Source: Cellulomonas sp. Leaf395
GTDB taxonomy: Bacteria; Actinomycetota; Actinomycetes; Actinomycetales; Cellulomonadaceae
DNA length: 64,000 nt
NCBI RefSeq assembly: GCF_001424125.1
Contig: NZ_LMQI01000003.1
Coordinates: 443,654-507,653, forward strand
Direction: 5' to 3'
Below are positions 9,233 to 16,636 of the stretch, piece after piece. The notes under the pieces were generated by a model. That model was not told the DNA's origin and did no database searches. It saw only the letters and a list, made by a program, of their open reading frames with translations. Positions within the stretch are counted from its first letter, which is position 1, and each line of letters begins with the position of its first letter. Position numbers and translations under genes: made by a program.

Positions 9233-9424
9233 TTGACGAAGAACACGATGATCGAGACGCCGAGCGCGTACGCGTTCCTGCCGCGATCTGTCGCGCCCAT
9301 CACGTTCCGGTTCCAGGGGATCGCTCTGCCCATCGGCGGCGGTGCCTGGAAGGCCACCGGCGGGTCGAAGCGTCGCATCGCGACAGATCCCCGCACGCAC
9401 CTGACCCGGACTCCCATGATCTGA
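9233..9424 (+). CDS. whiB7 leader ORF (uORF), 63 codons
   Basis: A short ORF in the whiB7 leader whose third codon positions are almost all G or C (about 55 of 63), which supports real translation. A purine-rich GGAGGGGGG run (9216-9224) precedes a TTG start at 9233; GTG 9224 and ATG 9248 are in frame and possible. The peptide has no recognised domain (it runs ...PSAYAFLPRSVAPITFRF... to ...HLTRTPMI). Its stop (9422-9424) lies 17 bases before the terminator hairpin, and its last codons contain the 5' strand of a possible antiterminator. By analogy with whiB7/wblC leaders the act of translating it, not the peptide, probably matters: ribosome stalling by antibiotics would switch on whiB7. Confidence 0.65.
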   Translation: MTKNTMIETPSAYAFLPRSVAPITFRFQGIALPIGGGAWKATGGSKRRIATDPRTHLTRTPMI

Positions 9425-9455
9425 CCTCACATCGAGGCACAGGCCGCGGAGTCCG
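9407..9455 (+). promoter_or_regulatory. Candidate antiterminator helix of the whiB7 leader
   Basis: CGGACTCC (9407-9414, inside the last uORF codons) is perfectly complementary to GGAGTCCG (9448-9455, the middle of the terminator 5' arm). A ribosome at the uORF stop (9422-9424) would cover 9407-9414 and leave the terminator free to fold; a ribosome stalled further upstream would leave it open to pair and disrupt the terminator. The complementarity is directly visible; the switching model is inference consistent with known whiB7 attenuation. Confidence 0.55.
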
Positions 9456-9480
9456 AACTCGGACCCGCGGCCTTTCTGTT
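9442..9480 (+). terminator. Intrinsic terminator/attenuator upstream of whiB7
   Basis: GGCCGCGG (9442-9449), one bulged A, GTCCG, loop AACT, CGGAC and CCGCGGCC (9465-9472) form a 13-bp hairpin followed by TTTCTGTT. It lies between the uORF stop and the whiB7 start, so it would end transcription before whiB7 unless prevented. Confidence 0.8.
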
Positions 9481-9563
9481 CTCCCGATGAGTCGGGTGAA
9501 CGGGTTGGCAGTCGGTCCGGCACCGACGCAACACGCTCACCGCAAGGACATCAGGAGGCCATC

Positions 9564-9914
9564 GTGCGGCTCACGACGCTGCTCGACACGGTGAACCAGG
9601 GCGGATCCGGCCAGTGGCCCGTCACCGACAGCACTTCGACGACCCACGACCACCAGACGTTCGACCAGCTTGTCGCCGACTTCATCCCGTGCCGGTCCAA
9701 CGACCCCGAGCTCTGGTTCGCCGAGCGGACCGCCGAGGTCGAGCAGGCCAAGGCCCTGTGCCGTGAGTGCCCGCTGATGGAGGGGTGCCTGGCCGGCGCC
9801 ATCGAACGCGCCGAGCCGTGGGGCGTGTGGGGTGGCGAGGTGTTCGTCGGCGGTGTGGTGGTCGCGACCAAGCGTGGTCGTGGTCGCCCCCGGAAGAACG
9901 CAGCTCCGGCCTGA
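9564..9914 (+). CDS. whiB7: WhiB7 family transcriptional regulator
   Basis: A 116-residue iron-sulfur transcription factor that works with the primary sigma factor to activate intrinsic antibiotic-resistance genes. The four cluster cysteines are C43, C66, C69 and C75 (C-x22-C-x2-C-x5-C), followed by the GVWGGE turn (87-92) and an AT-hook KRGRGRPRK (103-111) that distinguishes WhiB7 from other Wbl proteins. GTG 9564 is preceded by AGGAGG with 6 bases between. The leader (about 9174-9563) contains uORF, terminator and a candidate antiterminator, so expression is probably controlled by attenuation plus autoactivation. Converges on the ThiF-like gene 24 bases downstream. Confidence 0.95.
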   Translation: MRLTTLLDTVNQGGSGQWPVTDSTSTTHDHQTFDQLVADFIPCRSNDPELWFAERTAEVEQAKALCRECPLMEGCLAGAIERAEPWGVWGGEVFVGGVVVATKRGRGRPRKNAAPA

Positions 9915-9938
9915 CAGGCGTGACCCGACGGCCGGGAC

Positions 9939-10958
9939 TCATCCCTGCGCGCTGACCAGCGACGCCGGGAGGGCGGTGCACCCGCACTCGGGGTGCACCG
10001 CCCACGTGCGTCTGCGGGGCACGGCATCCGGCAGGGCCACCTCGAACGTGGCTCCCGGTGCGAGACCGGTGGCGCGGTCCAGGTGCGAGAGCACCGCCGC
10101 GGTGCCGAGGCCGGCGCAGACCGCGGCGACCGGACCGGCCTCGTCCGCAACCCCGCCGGCGTGCAGCTGCGCGACGATCGTGGGCCACGACGCATCCACG
10201 TCCGCGCGGTGCAGATCGAGGCAGCGCAGGCACGGCCCTGCGCCGGGCACGACGAACGGTCCGACGACCGTGTCCGCCTCGCGGACGACGACGCCGAGGT
10301 GGGCGATGCCACCGGCGACGAGGCCCGGTCCTCGTCCCGGGTCCGCCACATCGTCCTCGACGAGAACCACGACGTCCGGTGTCCGGTCCGTCGCGGTGGA
10401 CACGTGCGGTGCGACATCCCTCAGCAGCCGAGCCGCCACGTGCTCGCGCACCGACCCCACGTCGGCCCACCGGTACCCGCACACGCCGACGTCCGTCGAG
10501 CGGACAGCCCGTCCGTCGTCCACGAGCAGGGTGCCGACCCCCGCTGCCGCGAGCCCGACGGCGATGCCGAGCCCCGTCGGTCCGAGCCCGAGGACCGCGA
10601 CCACCCGGTCCGCGCGCGCACGGACGACTCCGGCGCCGTCCCCGTCGGCACCCAGGAGGGACCACACTGCGGCATCGACGGCCGCGGGCCCGCGCAGGAC
10701 CGCGCGGGCCGGCCCGTCGGACGTGAGGCGCGCCCCGACCAGCGCATCGACGAGCGCGCGGACCCTGTCCGGGTCGACGTCCCGGCCCGCAGCCAGCTGT
10801 GCGACCTCGGTCAGGTCGGTGCGCGGGTCTAGGGACTGGAGCAGGTCCGCCTCGGCGGGGGTGAGGTCGGGGAGGCGGACGGCCCAGCGCGGGTCGGTGC
10901 CCACCTGGACCTCCGTGGCGGTGCGGCGCAGCACCCGCAGCCCGGCACGCAGTCGCAT
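9939..10958 (-). CDS. ThiF/MoeB/E1-like adenylyltransferase-fold protein
   Basis: A 339-residue protein whose middle carries an E1-like Rossmann nucleotide-binding region (VLGLGPTGLGIAVGLA, about residue 138) followed by LLVDDGRAVRSTDV, the expected Asp strand. A zinc site is likely from CLRC (about 246-249) and the C-terminal pair in PECGC (about 322-324), as in MoeB/ThiF proteins. The N-terminal 110 residues resemble the winged-helix/PqqD-like part of the cyclodehydratase-partner ThiF proteins. No precursor peptide, ubiquitin-like protein or YcaO gene is visible nearby, so the substrate is unknown. It appears at the corresponding place in the conserved actinobacterial gene order between whiB7 and the zincin gene. 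Confidence 0.72.
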   Translation of the reverse strand: MRLRAGLRVLRRTATEVQVGTDPRWAVRLPDLTPAEADLLQSLDPRTDLTEVAQLAAGRDVDPDRVRALVDALVGARLTSDGPARAVLRGPAAVDAAVWSLLGADGDGAGVVRARADRVVAVLGLGPTGLGIAVGLAAAGVGTLLVDDGRAVRSTDVGVCGYRWADVGSVREHVAARLLRDVAPHVSTATDRTPDVVVLVEDDVADPGRGPGLVAGGIAHLGVVVREADTVVGPFVVPGAGPCLRCLDLHRADVDASWPTIVAQLHAGGVADEAGPVAAVCAGLGTAAVLSHLDRATGLAPGATFEVALPDAVPRRRTWAVHPECGCTALPASLVSAQG

Positions 10959-11038
10959 GGAGCTCCCTTCAGGACGAGGGCGTCACTGTGGCAGCGCGGG
11001 CTGGTGCCTCGTGGCCGTCATCCACAGCCCCGGGCATG

Positions 11039-11073
11039 CCGAAGGGCACCGTCCGGACGGACGATGCCCTCGG
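11039..11073 (-). terminator. Hairpin terminator downstream of the DUF5679 gene
   Basis: CCGAAGGGCA...TGCCCTCGG arms with an inner self-complementary CGTCCGGACG lie 16-50 bases past the DUF5679 stop on the minus strand and upstream of the ThiF-like gene. There is no U-run, so strength is uncertain. Confidence 0.5.
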
Positions 11074-11088
11074 GCGACGCGGTAGAGC

Positions 11089-11247
11089 TCAGGCCTTGCC
11101 GAGGATGCGGTTGAGCTTCGTGCCGCAGACCGGACAGACGGCCTTGGCCATTCTCCGACCAGATTCGGAGACGACGACGTCACCCTCTGCCTGACGCTTC
11201 TCCTTGCACTTCACGCAGTAGAACTCGCCTGCATATGTCTCAGCCAT
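11089..11247 (-). CDS. Small zinc-ribbon protein, DUF5679
   Basis: A 52-residue protein with two CxxC pairs (C11/C14 and C38/C41) that would form one rubredoxin-like zinc site; the sequence between them is basic and polar. It matches the DUF5679 family, a widespread actinobacterial single-domain protein of unknown function. The ATG at 11247 follows a GGAGGCACC-type Shine-Dalgarno (AGGGAGG on the coding strand) at good spacing; no upstream in-frame start is plausible. It is divergent from the YgjP-like peptidase gene and lies upstream of the ThiF-like gene on the same strand, with a hairpin between them. Confidence 0.82.
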   Translation of the reverse strand: MAETYAGEFYCVKCKEKRQAEGDVVVSESGRRMAKAVCPVCGTKLNRILGKA

Positions 11248-11437
11248 GGTGCCTCCCTCGGTGTCCTGCACCGGACCGGGAAACCGCCGGCCGGCGGCCG
11301 GGCGTGGTGGTGCTGCCACGCCCGCGCGACTGTCACAGTAGTAGCCGAGGCTCCCACAGCCCGCGGAATCGTGCAGGACTCGCCGTGCGCCGACCCGTGA
11401 ACAGGGGCTCAATGGCGTTGCGCGCTAGCGTTCTTCC

Positions 11438-12163
11438 GTGCAGCCCACGCAGGACCTGTCGCAGGTCGAGATCCGCCGCTCACGCAAGCGCGTGCGCACG
11501 GTGACGGCCTGGCGCGAGGGCGAACGCACGATCGTGGCCATCCCCGCGCGGTTCACCCGGGCGCAGGAGCACGAGTGGGTGCGCCGCATGCTGGTCCGTC
11601 TCGCGGCGCAGGAGCGGCGTCGGCGACCGTCGGACGACGAGCTGATGTCCCGGGCCACGGAGCTGTCCGCCAAGTACCTCGGCGGGCGGGCGCGGCCGGC
11701 GACGGTGCGGTGGTCCACCAACCAGGGGCGGCGGTGGGGGTCGTGCACGCCGTCCGACAGCACCATCCGGATCTCCGACCGCGTGCGCGGCATGCCGCGC
11801 TGGGTGCTCGACTACGTGCTGCTGCACGAGCTGGCGCACCTGCTCCATGCCGGGCACGGACCGGAGTTCTGGGCGGAGCTCGACGCCTATCCGCGTACCC
11901 TGCGGGCGCGGGGGTTCCTCGAGGGGTATGCCTACGCCGCCGAGCGGGGCGCTCCGAAGCCGTCCGACGGGACGGACGACGACGAACAGACGGACGACGA
12001 GCGGACGGACGAGGTCGACGACGGGACGCCGGAACCGGACGACATCCTGGCTGACGAGGTGGACGTCGACGAGTTCGGGTCGGACGTCGGCGACGGAGAG
12101 CTCGGTCCGCTCGGTCAGCTCGAGCTGGAGCTCGACGGGCTGGGCTCCGAGCGCCAGAGCTGA
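11438..12163 (+). CDS. YgjP/SprT-like M48 metallopeptidase-fold protein
   Basis: A 241-residue protein whose core matches the YgjP/DUF45 family: RRWGSCTPSDSTIRIS then the zinc motif HELAHLLHAGH (H130, E131, H134, H140) and GPEFW. The N-terminal VEIRRSRKRVRTV strand is also typical. The last 75 residues are an acidic, low-complexity tail (runs of Asp/Glu/Thr) that is unlikely to be part of the catalytic fold. GTG 11438 is the only start that keeps the conserved N-terminus. Substrate unknown; related SprT proteins cut DNA-protein crosslinks but that cannot be claimed here. It converges on the zincin gene with 34 bases between stops. Confidence 0.85.
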   Translation: MQPTQDLSQVEIRRSRKRVRTVTAWREGERTIVAIPARFTRAQEHEWVRRMLVRLAAQERRRRPSDDELMSRATELSAKYLGGRARPATVRWSTNQGRRWGSCTPSDSTIRISDRVRGMPRWVLDYVLLHELAHLLHAGHGPEFWAELDAYPRTLRARGFLEGYAYAAERGAPKPSDGTDDDEQTDDERTDEVDDGTPEPDDILADEVDVDEFGSDVGDGELGPLGQLELELDGLGSERQS

Positions 12164-12197
12164 CGAGCGTCAGCTCACCGCGCGGGCGAGGCGCCGA

Positions 12198-13598
12198 TCA
12201 GGCCTTCGGGTCGGTGTTCGGGTCCTCGCCCAGGATCTCCGCCAGGGCCCGGTCCACCTCGGCGGCGTCGTCGACCGCGGTCGCCCGACGTGACGCGTAG
12301 CCGGCCGGGTCGTCGAGGTCCTCGGTGCTGGGCAGCAGGTCGGGGTGGTCCCACACGGCATCGCGTGCCGTCGCCCCGTTGTCGCGGGTGATCTGCGCCC
12401 ACAGCGCCGCCGCGTCGCGCAGGCGGCGCGGCCGCAGCTCGAGACCGACGAGGTTGGCGAACGTCTGCTCGGCGGGCCCCCCGGCGGCCCGGCGGCGGCG
12501 GATCATCTCGCGCAGCGCCATCGTGTGCGGCAGGTGGGGGAGCGCGGCCGTGGCCGTGACCTCGTCGACCCAGCCCTCGACGAGGGCCAGCGCCGTCTCC
12601 AGCCGCTCGAGCGCCGCCTTCTGCGCCGCCGTGGTGTGCGGTGCGAAGACGCCGCCCGACAATGCCTGCTGGAGTGCCGCGGTGTCGGTGACGTCGATCG
12701 AGCGCACGGCCTCCTCGAGCTGGTCGGCGTCGATGGTGATGCCGCGTGCGTAGGCCTCCACCGTGGCGAGCAGGTGGGCGCGCAGCCACGGCACGTGCGT
12801 GAACAGGCGGGTGGCCGCGGCCTCGCGCAGGGCGAGGAAGAGCCGGACCTCGTCCGCCGGCGCGTCGAGCCCGTCGGCGAACGCGTCGACGTTGGCGGCC
12901 ACGAGCGCCGGGGTGGGTCGATCGAGGAGCGGGAGACCGATGTCGGTGGTGCCGAAGACCTCGTGCGCGAGTGTTCCGGCCGCCTGGCCCACCTGCATGC
13001 CGAAGACGGCGGACCCGAGCTGGCGCAGGAGCTGGCCGGGCTCGATCCCGCCGGGCAGCGCCAAGCCCTCCGGCGAGCCCTCGGGCAGGGCGCCGCCCAG
13101 CGCCCCGACGAGCGCGACCGAGAGCGAGGACGCCACCGGCTCGGTGAGCGTGCGCCACGTCGGCAGGGTCGCCTCGACCCACTCCGCTCGGCTCCAGGCC
13201 CGCGGGCTGCCCGTCGACGGCGGCAGGTCCGTAGCTGCGTCCAGCCAGAGCTCGGCGACGGCGAGGGCGTCGAGCACCTGGCGCGTCTGTGCCGTCGACA
13301 GGGACGGGTCTCCTCCGGCGGCTGCCTGCTGCCGGGCGAGGTCGTGCGCCATCTGCCAGTTGACCGGGTCGTCCCCGGACGCGGCCAGCAGGGCCTGGAT
13401 CTGCGCGAACACCTGCTGCAGTGCCGCAGGGTCGTCGGGGAGCCCGGATGCGGCCGCCATCGCGCCGGGATCGAAGCCGCGCTCCTGCAGCTCACGGATC
13501 GCCTCGTCGGCGCCGTCGCCCAGCATCGCGCGCATCACCTGTTCCCAGGCGGGCACGCCACCATCGGCTCCCGGGACAGCGGAGTTGTCGGGGCTCAC
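12198..13598 (-). CDS. Zinc-dependent metalloprotease family protein, DUF2342 (zincin_2)
   Basis: A 466-residue protein of the actinobacterial family once named coenzyme F420 biosynthesis-associated protein (DUF2342). Family landmarks include AAGTLAHEVFGTTDIGLPLL, HVPWLRAHLLATVEAYARGI and LALVEGWVDEV. A textbook HExxH is not visible, so protease activity rests on the family name only. GTG 13598 has a strong AGGAGG six bases upstream and is preferred to a longer start. It lies at the position of Rv3195 in the mycobacterial gene order and is divergent from the epimerase-like gene. Confidence 0.8.
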   Translation of the reverse strand: MSPDNSAVPGADGGVPAWEQVMRAMLGDGADEAIRELQERGFDPGAMAAASGLPDDPAALQQVFAQIQALLAASGDDPVNWQMAHDLARQQAAAGGDPSLSTAQTRQVLDALAVAELWLDAATDLPPSTGSPRAWSRAEWVEATLPTWRTLTEPVASSLSVALVGALGGALPEGSPEGLALPGGIEPGQLLRQLGSAVFGMQVGQAAGTLAHEVFGTTDIGLPLLDRPTPALVAANVDAFADGLDAPADEVRLFLALREAAATRLFTHVPWLRAHLLATVEAYARGITIDADQLEEAVRSIDVTDTAALQQALSGGVFAPHTTAAQKAALERLETALALVEGWVDEVTATAALPHLPHTMALREMIRRRRAAGGPAEQTFANLVGLELRPRRLRDAAALWAQITRDNGATARDAVWDHPDLLPSTEDLDDPAGYASRRATAVDDAAEVDRALAEILGEDPNTDPKA

Positions 13599-13663
13599 GT
13601 GGACCTCCTGCGACGATAGGGCCGGCTGCGAACCACGGTAACCGCGCAGCACAGGAACGAGGG

Positions 13664-14761
13664 ATGGTGGGCGAGCAGATTCGCTCAGGGCGCAGCACCC
13701 GACGTGATGACGACCTGTCGACGGGGCCGGCCGACGCGGCGCGACCCGACGAGCCGGCCGACGAGGTGATCATCGTCGGCCGCGGACCCATCGCGTCCGC
13801 CGTCGCCGCCGCATGGGGCGAGAACGTGCGGACGGTCGACGAGCTCCCGGTCGACAGCCCGCAGGACGCGCTGGTCGGTGCCACGGTCGTGGTGCTCGTC
13901 GCGCACGCGGGCGATCTGGTCGGCTCGCCGGCCAAGAGCCGTCGAGAACGAGAGGCGGCCGTCGTCGCGCACACGCAACGAGTCGTGGGCGCCGCGCGAG
14001 CGGTCGGTGCCCGGCACGTGGTGGCGATCGGGTCCGCTGTCGTGCACGGCGCGTGGGCCGACCGTCCCGTCATCCACGACGTCGACCCGCTCCCGCGCGC
14101 GGACGAGGCGGCCCGCGACGGGCTGGTCGGTGACCTCCTGGCCGCCGAGGCCGTGCTCGAGCGCGCTCGGCGACGCAAGGCCCCGCTCGTCACGGTGCTG
14201 CGTCCGGCGGCGGTGGTCGGGGTCGGGATCGACACCTTCGTCACGCGGCACTTCGAGGCGCCACGCCTGCTGACGGTGCGCGGCGCGGTCCGGCAGTGGC
14301 AGTTCCTGCACGTCGAGGACCTCGCCGCCGCAGCGCAGTTCGCCGTGGCGCACCGGTTGGCCGGAGTCCTCACCGTCGGGGCGGACGACGTGCTCGAGCC
14401 GGCCGACGTCGAGGCGGCGGCCGGGATGAGGCGGGTCGAGCTGGCCGCGGCGACCGCGTTCGGCACCGCCGAGCGGCTGCACCGCGTGGGGGTGCTGCCG
14501 GCTCCTGCGTCCGAGCTCGCGTTCGTCGTCTATCCGTGGACCGTCGCGACCGACCGGCTGCGCGAGGCGGGCTGGGCCCCGCGCTGGTCGAGTGCGGCGT
14601 GCCTGGACGTGCTGCTCGAGGGCGTCCAGGGCCGCGTCGCCGTGGCCGGGCGACGCGTCGGCACCCGGGACGCGGCGGCGCTCGGCGCGGCAGGGGCGGC
14701 GGTGGCTCTCATCGGCACCGCGGCCGTGTGGCGCCAGGCGCGGGCCCGGCGGCGGCCGTGA
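13664..14761 (+). CDS. NAD-dependent epimerase/dehydratase-like protein with C-terminal membrane segment
   Basis: A 365-residue extended-SDR-like protein. After a charged 30-residue N-terminus comes a Rossmann strand VIIVGRGPIASAVAAAW with G-x-G-x2-A spacing, a substrate-side segment (TVLRPAAVVGVG, QWQFLHVEDLA) characteristic of atypical NAD(P)-binding SDRs, and a final hydrophobic stretch (ALGAAGAAVALIGTAAVW) followed by RQARARRRP that suggests a C-terminal membrane anchor with inside-positive end. ATG 13664 is preceded by GAACGAGGG. It runs towards pdzLon. The canonical Tyr-x3-Lys catalytic pair is not obvious, so enzymatic activity is uncertain. Confidence 0.68.
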   Translation: MVGEQIRSGRSTRRDDDLSTGPADAARPDEPADEVIIVGRGPIASAVAAAWGENVRTVDELPVDSPQDALVGATVVVLVAHAGDLVGSPAKSRREREAAVVAHTQRVVGAARAVGARHVVAIGSAVVHGAWADRPVIHDVDPLPRADEAARDGLVGDLLAAEAVLERARRRKAPLVTVLRPAAVVGVGIDTFVTRHFEAPRLLTVRGAVRQWQFLHVEDLAAAAQFAVAHRLAGVLTVGADDVLEPADVEAAAGMRRVELAAATAFGTAERLHRVGVLPAPASELAFVVYPWTVATDRLREAGWAPRWSSAACLDVLLEGVQGRVAVAGRRVGTRDAAALGAAGAAVALIGTAAVWRQARARRRP

Positions 14762-14820
14762 ACGGCGAGTGCCCCGAGACGGGTGCCTGGACGGCTGCCG
14801 GGACGGGGGATGATGTGGGC

Positions 14821-15927
14821 GTGCTCGACCAGCCCACCTCACCGTCCGACGTCGACGACGACCAGGGTGAGCCCGACCGCATCAGCCCTCGGTCGCTCAC
14901 CCTCTCCGTGGGGATGATGGTCACCGCACTGCTTCTCGCGGTCCTCGTGGTGATGCCCGTGCCGTACGCCATCAGCAGCCCGGGGCCCACCCGTGACGTG
15001 CTGGGCGAGCACGACGGCACCCCGCTCATCCAGATCTCCGGCGCGGAGACGTTCGACTCGACCGGCGAGCTGCGACTGACCACCGTGTCGGGCACCGGCG
15101 GTCCCGGGTACCCGTCGAGCGTCGTGGGAGTCCTGCAGGGCTGGTTGTCGCAGTGGTCGGTGGTCCAGCCGGTCGAGCTGCTCTACCCGCCGGACCGGAC
15201 GCAGGACGAGATCGACGAGTCGAACACCGCCGAGATGGTCTCCTCGCAGGAGAACGCGACTGTCGCAGCGCTCACCGAGCTGGGCTACGACGTCCCGGCG
15301 TCGCTCGTCGTCGCCGGCACGGTCGAGGGCTCCGACGCGGAGGGCAAGGTCGAGGAGGGAGACGTCATCGTCGCTCTCGACGGCACCGCGGTGCCCGACT
15401 ACCAAGGCCTCATCGGGATGCTGGGCGAGGTCGAGGCCGGGGACACCGTGACGCTCACGGTGCGTCGGCACGGTGAGCCGGTCGACATCCCGATCGTGAC
15501 GACAGCGAAGGACGACGGTGGCGCGCAGATCGGGGTGTTCATCGACCCGGCGTTCGACATGCCGGTGGACGTGACCGTCAGCATCGACGACATCGGAGGT
15601 CCCAGCGCGGGGACCATGTTCGCGCTCGGCATCGTCGACAAGATGACGCCGGAGGACGAGGCGAACGGCAAGGACATCGCCGGGACCGGCACGATGGACG
15701 TCACCGGCGAGGTCGGCCCCATCGGCGGCATCCGCCAGAAGCTCGCCGGCGCGACGCGCGACGGGGCGACGTGGTTCCTGGCCCCGGCCGCGAACTGCGA
15801 CGAGGTCGTCGACCACGTGCCGGACGGTCTGCGCGTGGTCCGCATCGAGACCCTGCACGAGGCCCGCGAGGCGATCACGGCGATCGGTGCCGGCACGGCC
15901 GACGACCTGCCGACCTGCACGAGCTAG
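14821..15927 (+). CDS. PDZ/Lon-type membrane serine protease (YlbL family)
   Basis: A 368-residue protein with a cytoplasmic N-terminus, one transmembrane helix (about 29-50), a PDZ domain (about 155-240, around GKVEEGDVIVALDG) and a C-terminal Lon-protease domain with catalytic Ser262 in GGPSAGTMFA and Lys307 in GGIRQKLAGA, 45 residues apart as expected for the Lon dyad. The catalytic part lies outside the membrane. GTG 14821 and GTG 14815 are both possible. Corresponds to Rv3194c in mycobacteria. Homologues in Bacillus (YlbL) take part in checkpoint recovery after DNA damage; a role here next to repair genes is only suggestive. Confidence 0.9.
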   Translation: MLDQPTSPSDVDDDQGEPDRISPRSLTLSVGMMVTALLLAVLVVMPVPYAISSPGPTRDVLGEHDGTPLIQISGAETFDSTGELRLTTVSGTGGPGYPSSVVGVLQGWLSQWSVVQPVELLYPPDRTQDEIDESNTAEMVSSQENATVAALTELGYDVPASLVVAGTVEGSDAEGKVEEGDVIVALDGTAVPDYQGLIGMLGEVEAGDTVTLTVRRHGEPVDIPIVTTAKDDGGAQIGVFIDPAFDMPVDVTVSIDDIGGPSAGTMFALGIVDKMTPEDEANGKDIAGTGTMDVTGEVGPIGGIRQKLAGATRDGATWFLAPAANCDEVVDHVPDGLRVVRIETLHEAREAITAIGAGTADDLPTCTS

Positions 15928-15934
15928 CGGCGAG

Positions 15935-16489
15935 CTACTCGAGGGTCGACCGCACCGCGGCGACGAGCCCGGGCACCAGGTCCGGTCCCTGGCCGACCTG
16001 CTCGGCGGTGTCGTTCGCGCGGCTGCGCACCGTGCACCAGGACGGGCCGTCGCGCAGCGCACCGACGACGAGCCTCACGTCCTGACGCTCGGGGTGGCCG
16101 AGCAGGTACTCCAGCGCGGCGTCGGTGTCCTGCGGCATCGACTCCTCAGCGGCGGGCGGGAGCACCACCCGTTCGACGGTGACCGCCATCCCGTCCACCG
16201 TCGACGGCCACGACAGCCCGGCGAGCAGCGTCTCGAGGTCCGGAGCGCCGGGCAGCTCCTCCTGCTCGACCGACGTGAGGTGCCACGGCTGCGACCGGGC
16301 GGACGTCAGGACGGACGGGTCGAGCTGGGCGGCGAGCCCGGGCTCGGTGCGCAGCATGTCCTGTGTCCGGACCAGCGCGAACACCCGCACCGGACCGTCC
16401 CACCCGGCCTGGGCGACGTGATGCTCGATCTCGCGGACGGAGTCGGCCAGCGCAGCGAGCGCTGCTGGTTCCAGGTTTGGTTCACTCAC
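15935..16489 (-). CDS. PPA1309 family protein (unknown function)
   Basis: A 184-residue soluble protein with no signal peptide or membrane segment. The segments IEHHVAQAGWDGPVRVFALV and the C-terminal RDGPSWCTVRSRA are recognised as typical of the PPA1309 family of actinobacterial proteins, whose function is not known. ATG 16489 starts the conserved SEPN-type N-terminus. It is divergent from the UPF0182 gene, a neighbourhood often kept in actinobacteria, and converges on pdzLon with 7 bases between the stops. Confidence 0.8.
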   Translation of the reverse strand: MSEPNLEPAALAALADSVREIEHHVAQAGWDGPVRVFALVRTQDMLRTEPGLAAQLDPSVLTSARSQPWHLTSVEQEELPGAPDLETLLAGLSWPSTVDGMAVTVERVVLPPAAEESMPQDTDAALEYLLGHPERQDVRLVVGALRDGPSWCTVRSRANDTAEQVGQGPDLVPGLVAAVRSTLE

Positions 16490-16636
16490 AGGCTCATCGT
16501 CCCATTCCTGTGGGAACCTGTGCCTCGACCGGCACGTTCTCCCGTGCGAGTGGCGTGCGCCCTGCGCTCGTCGCCGGCACGGTCGCGACGCGCCGACCTG
16601 TGCTCACCTGTTGCCGACGACGAGGACTGCCACGCC

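Noticed and set aside
12198-13598. Confirmed metalloprotease activity for the DUF2342 protein
   Set aside because: The HEVFG stretch is not an HExxH site and no other zinc motif is certain, so only the family name is used.
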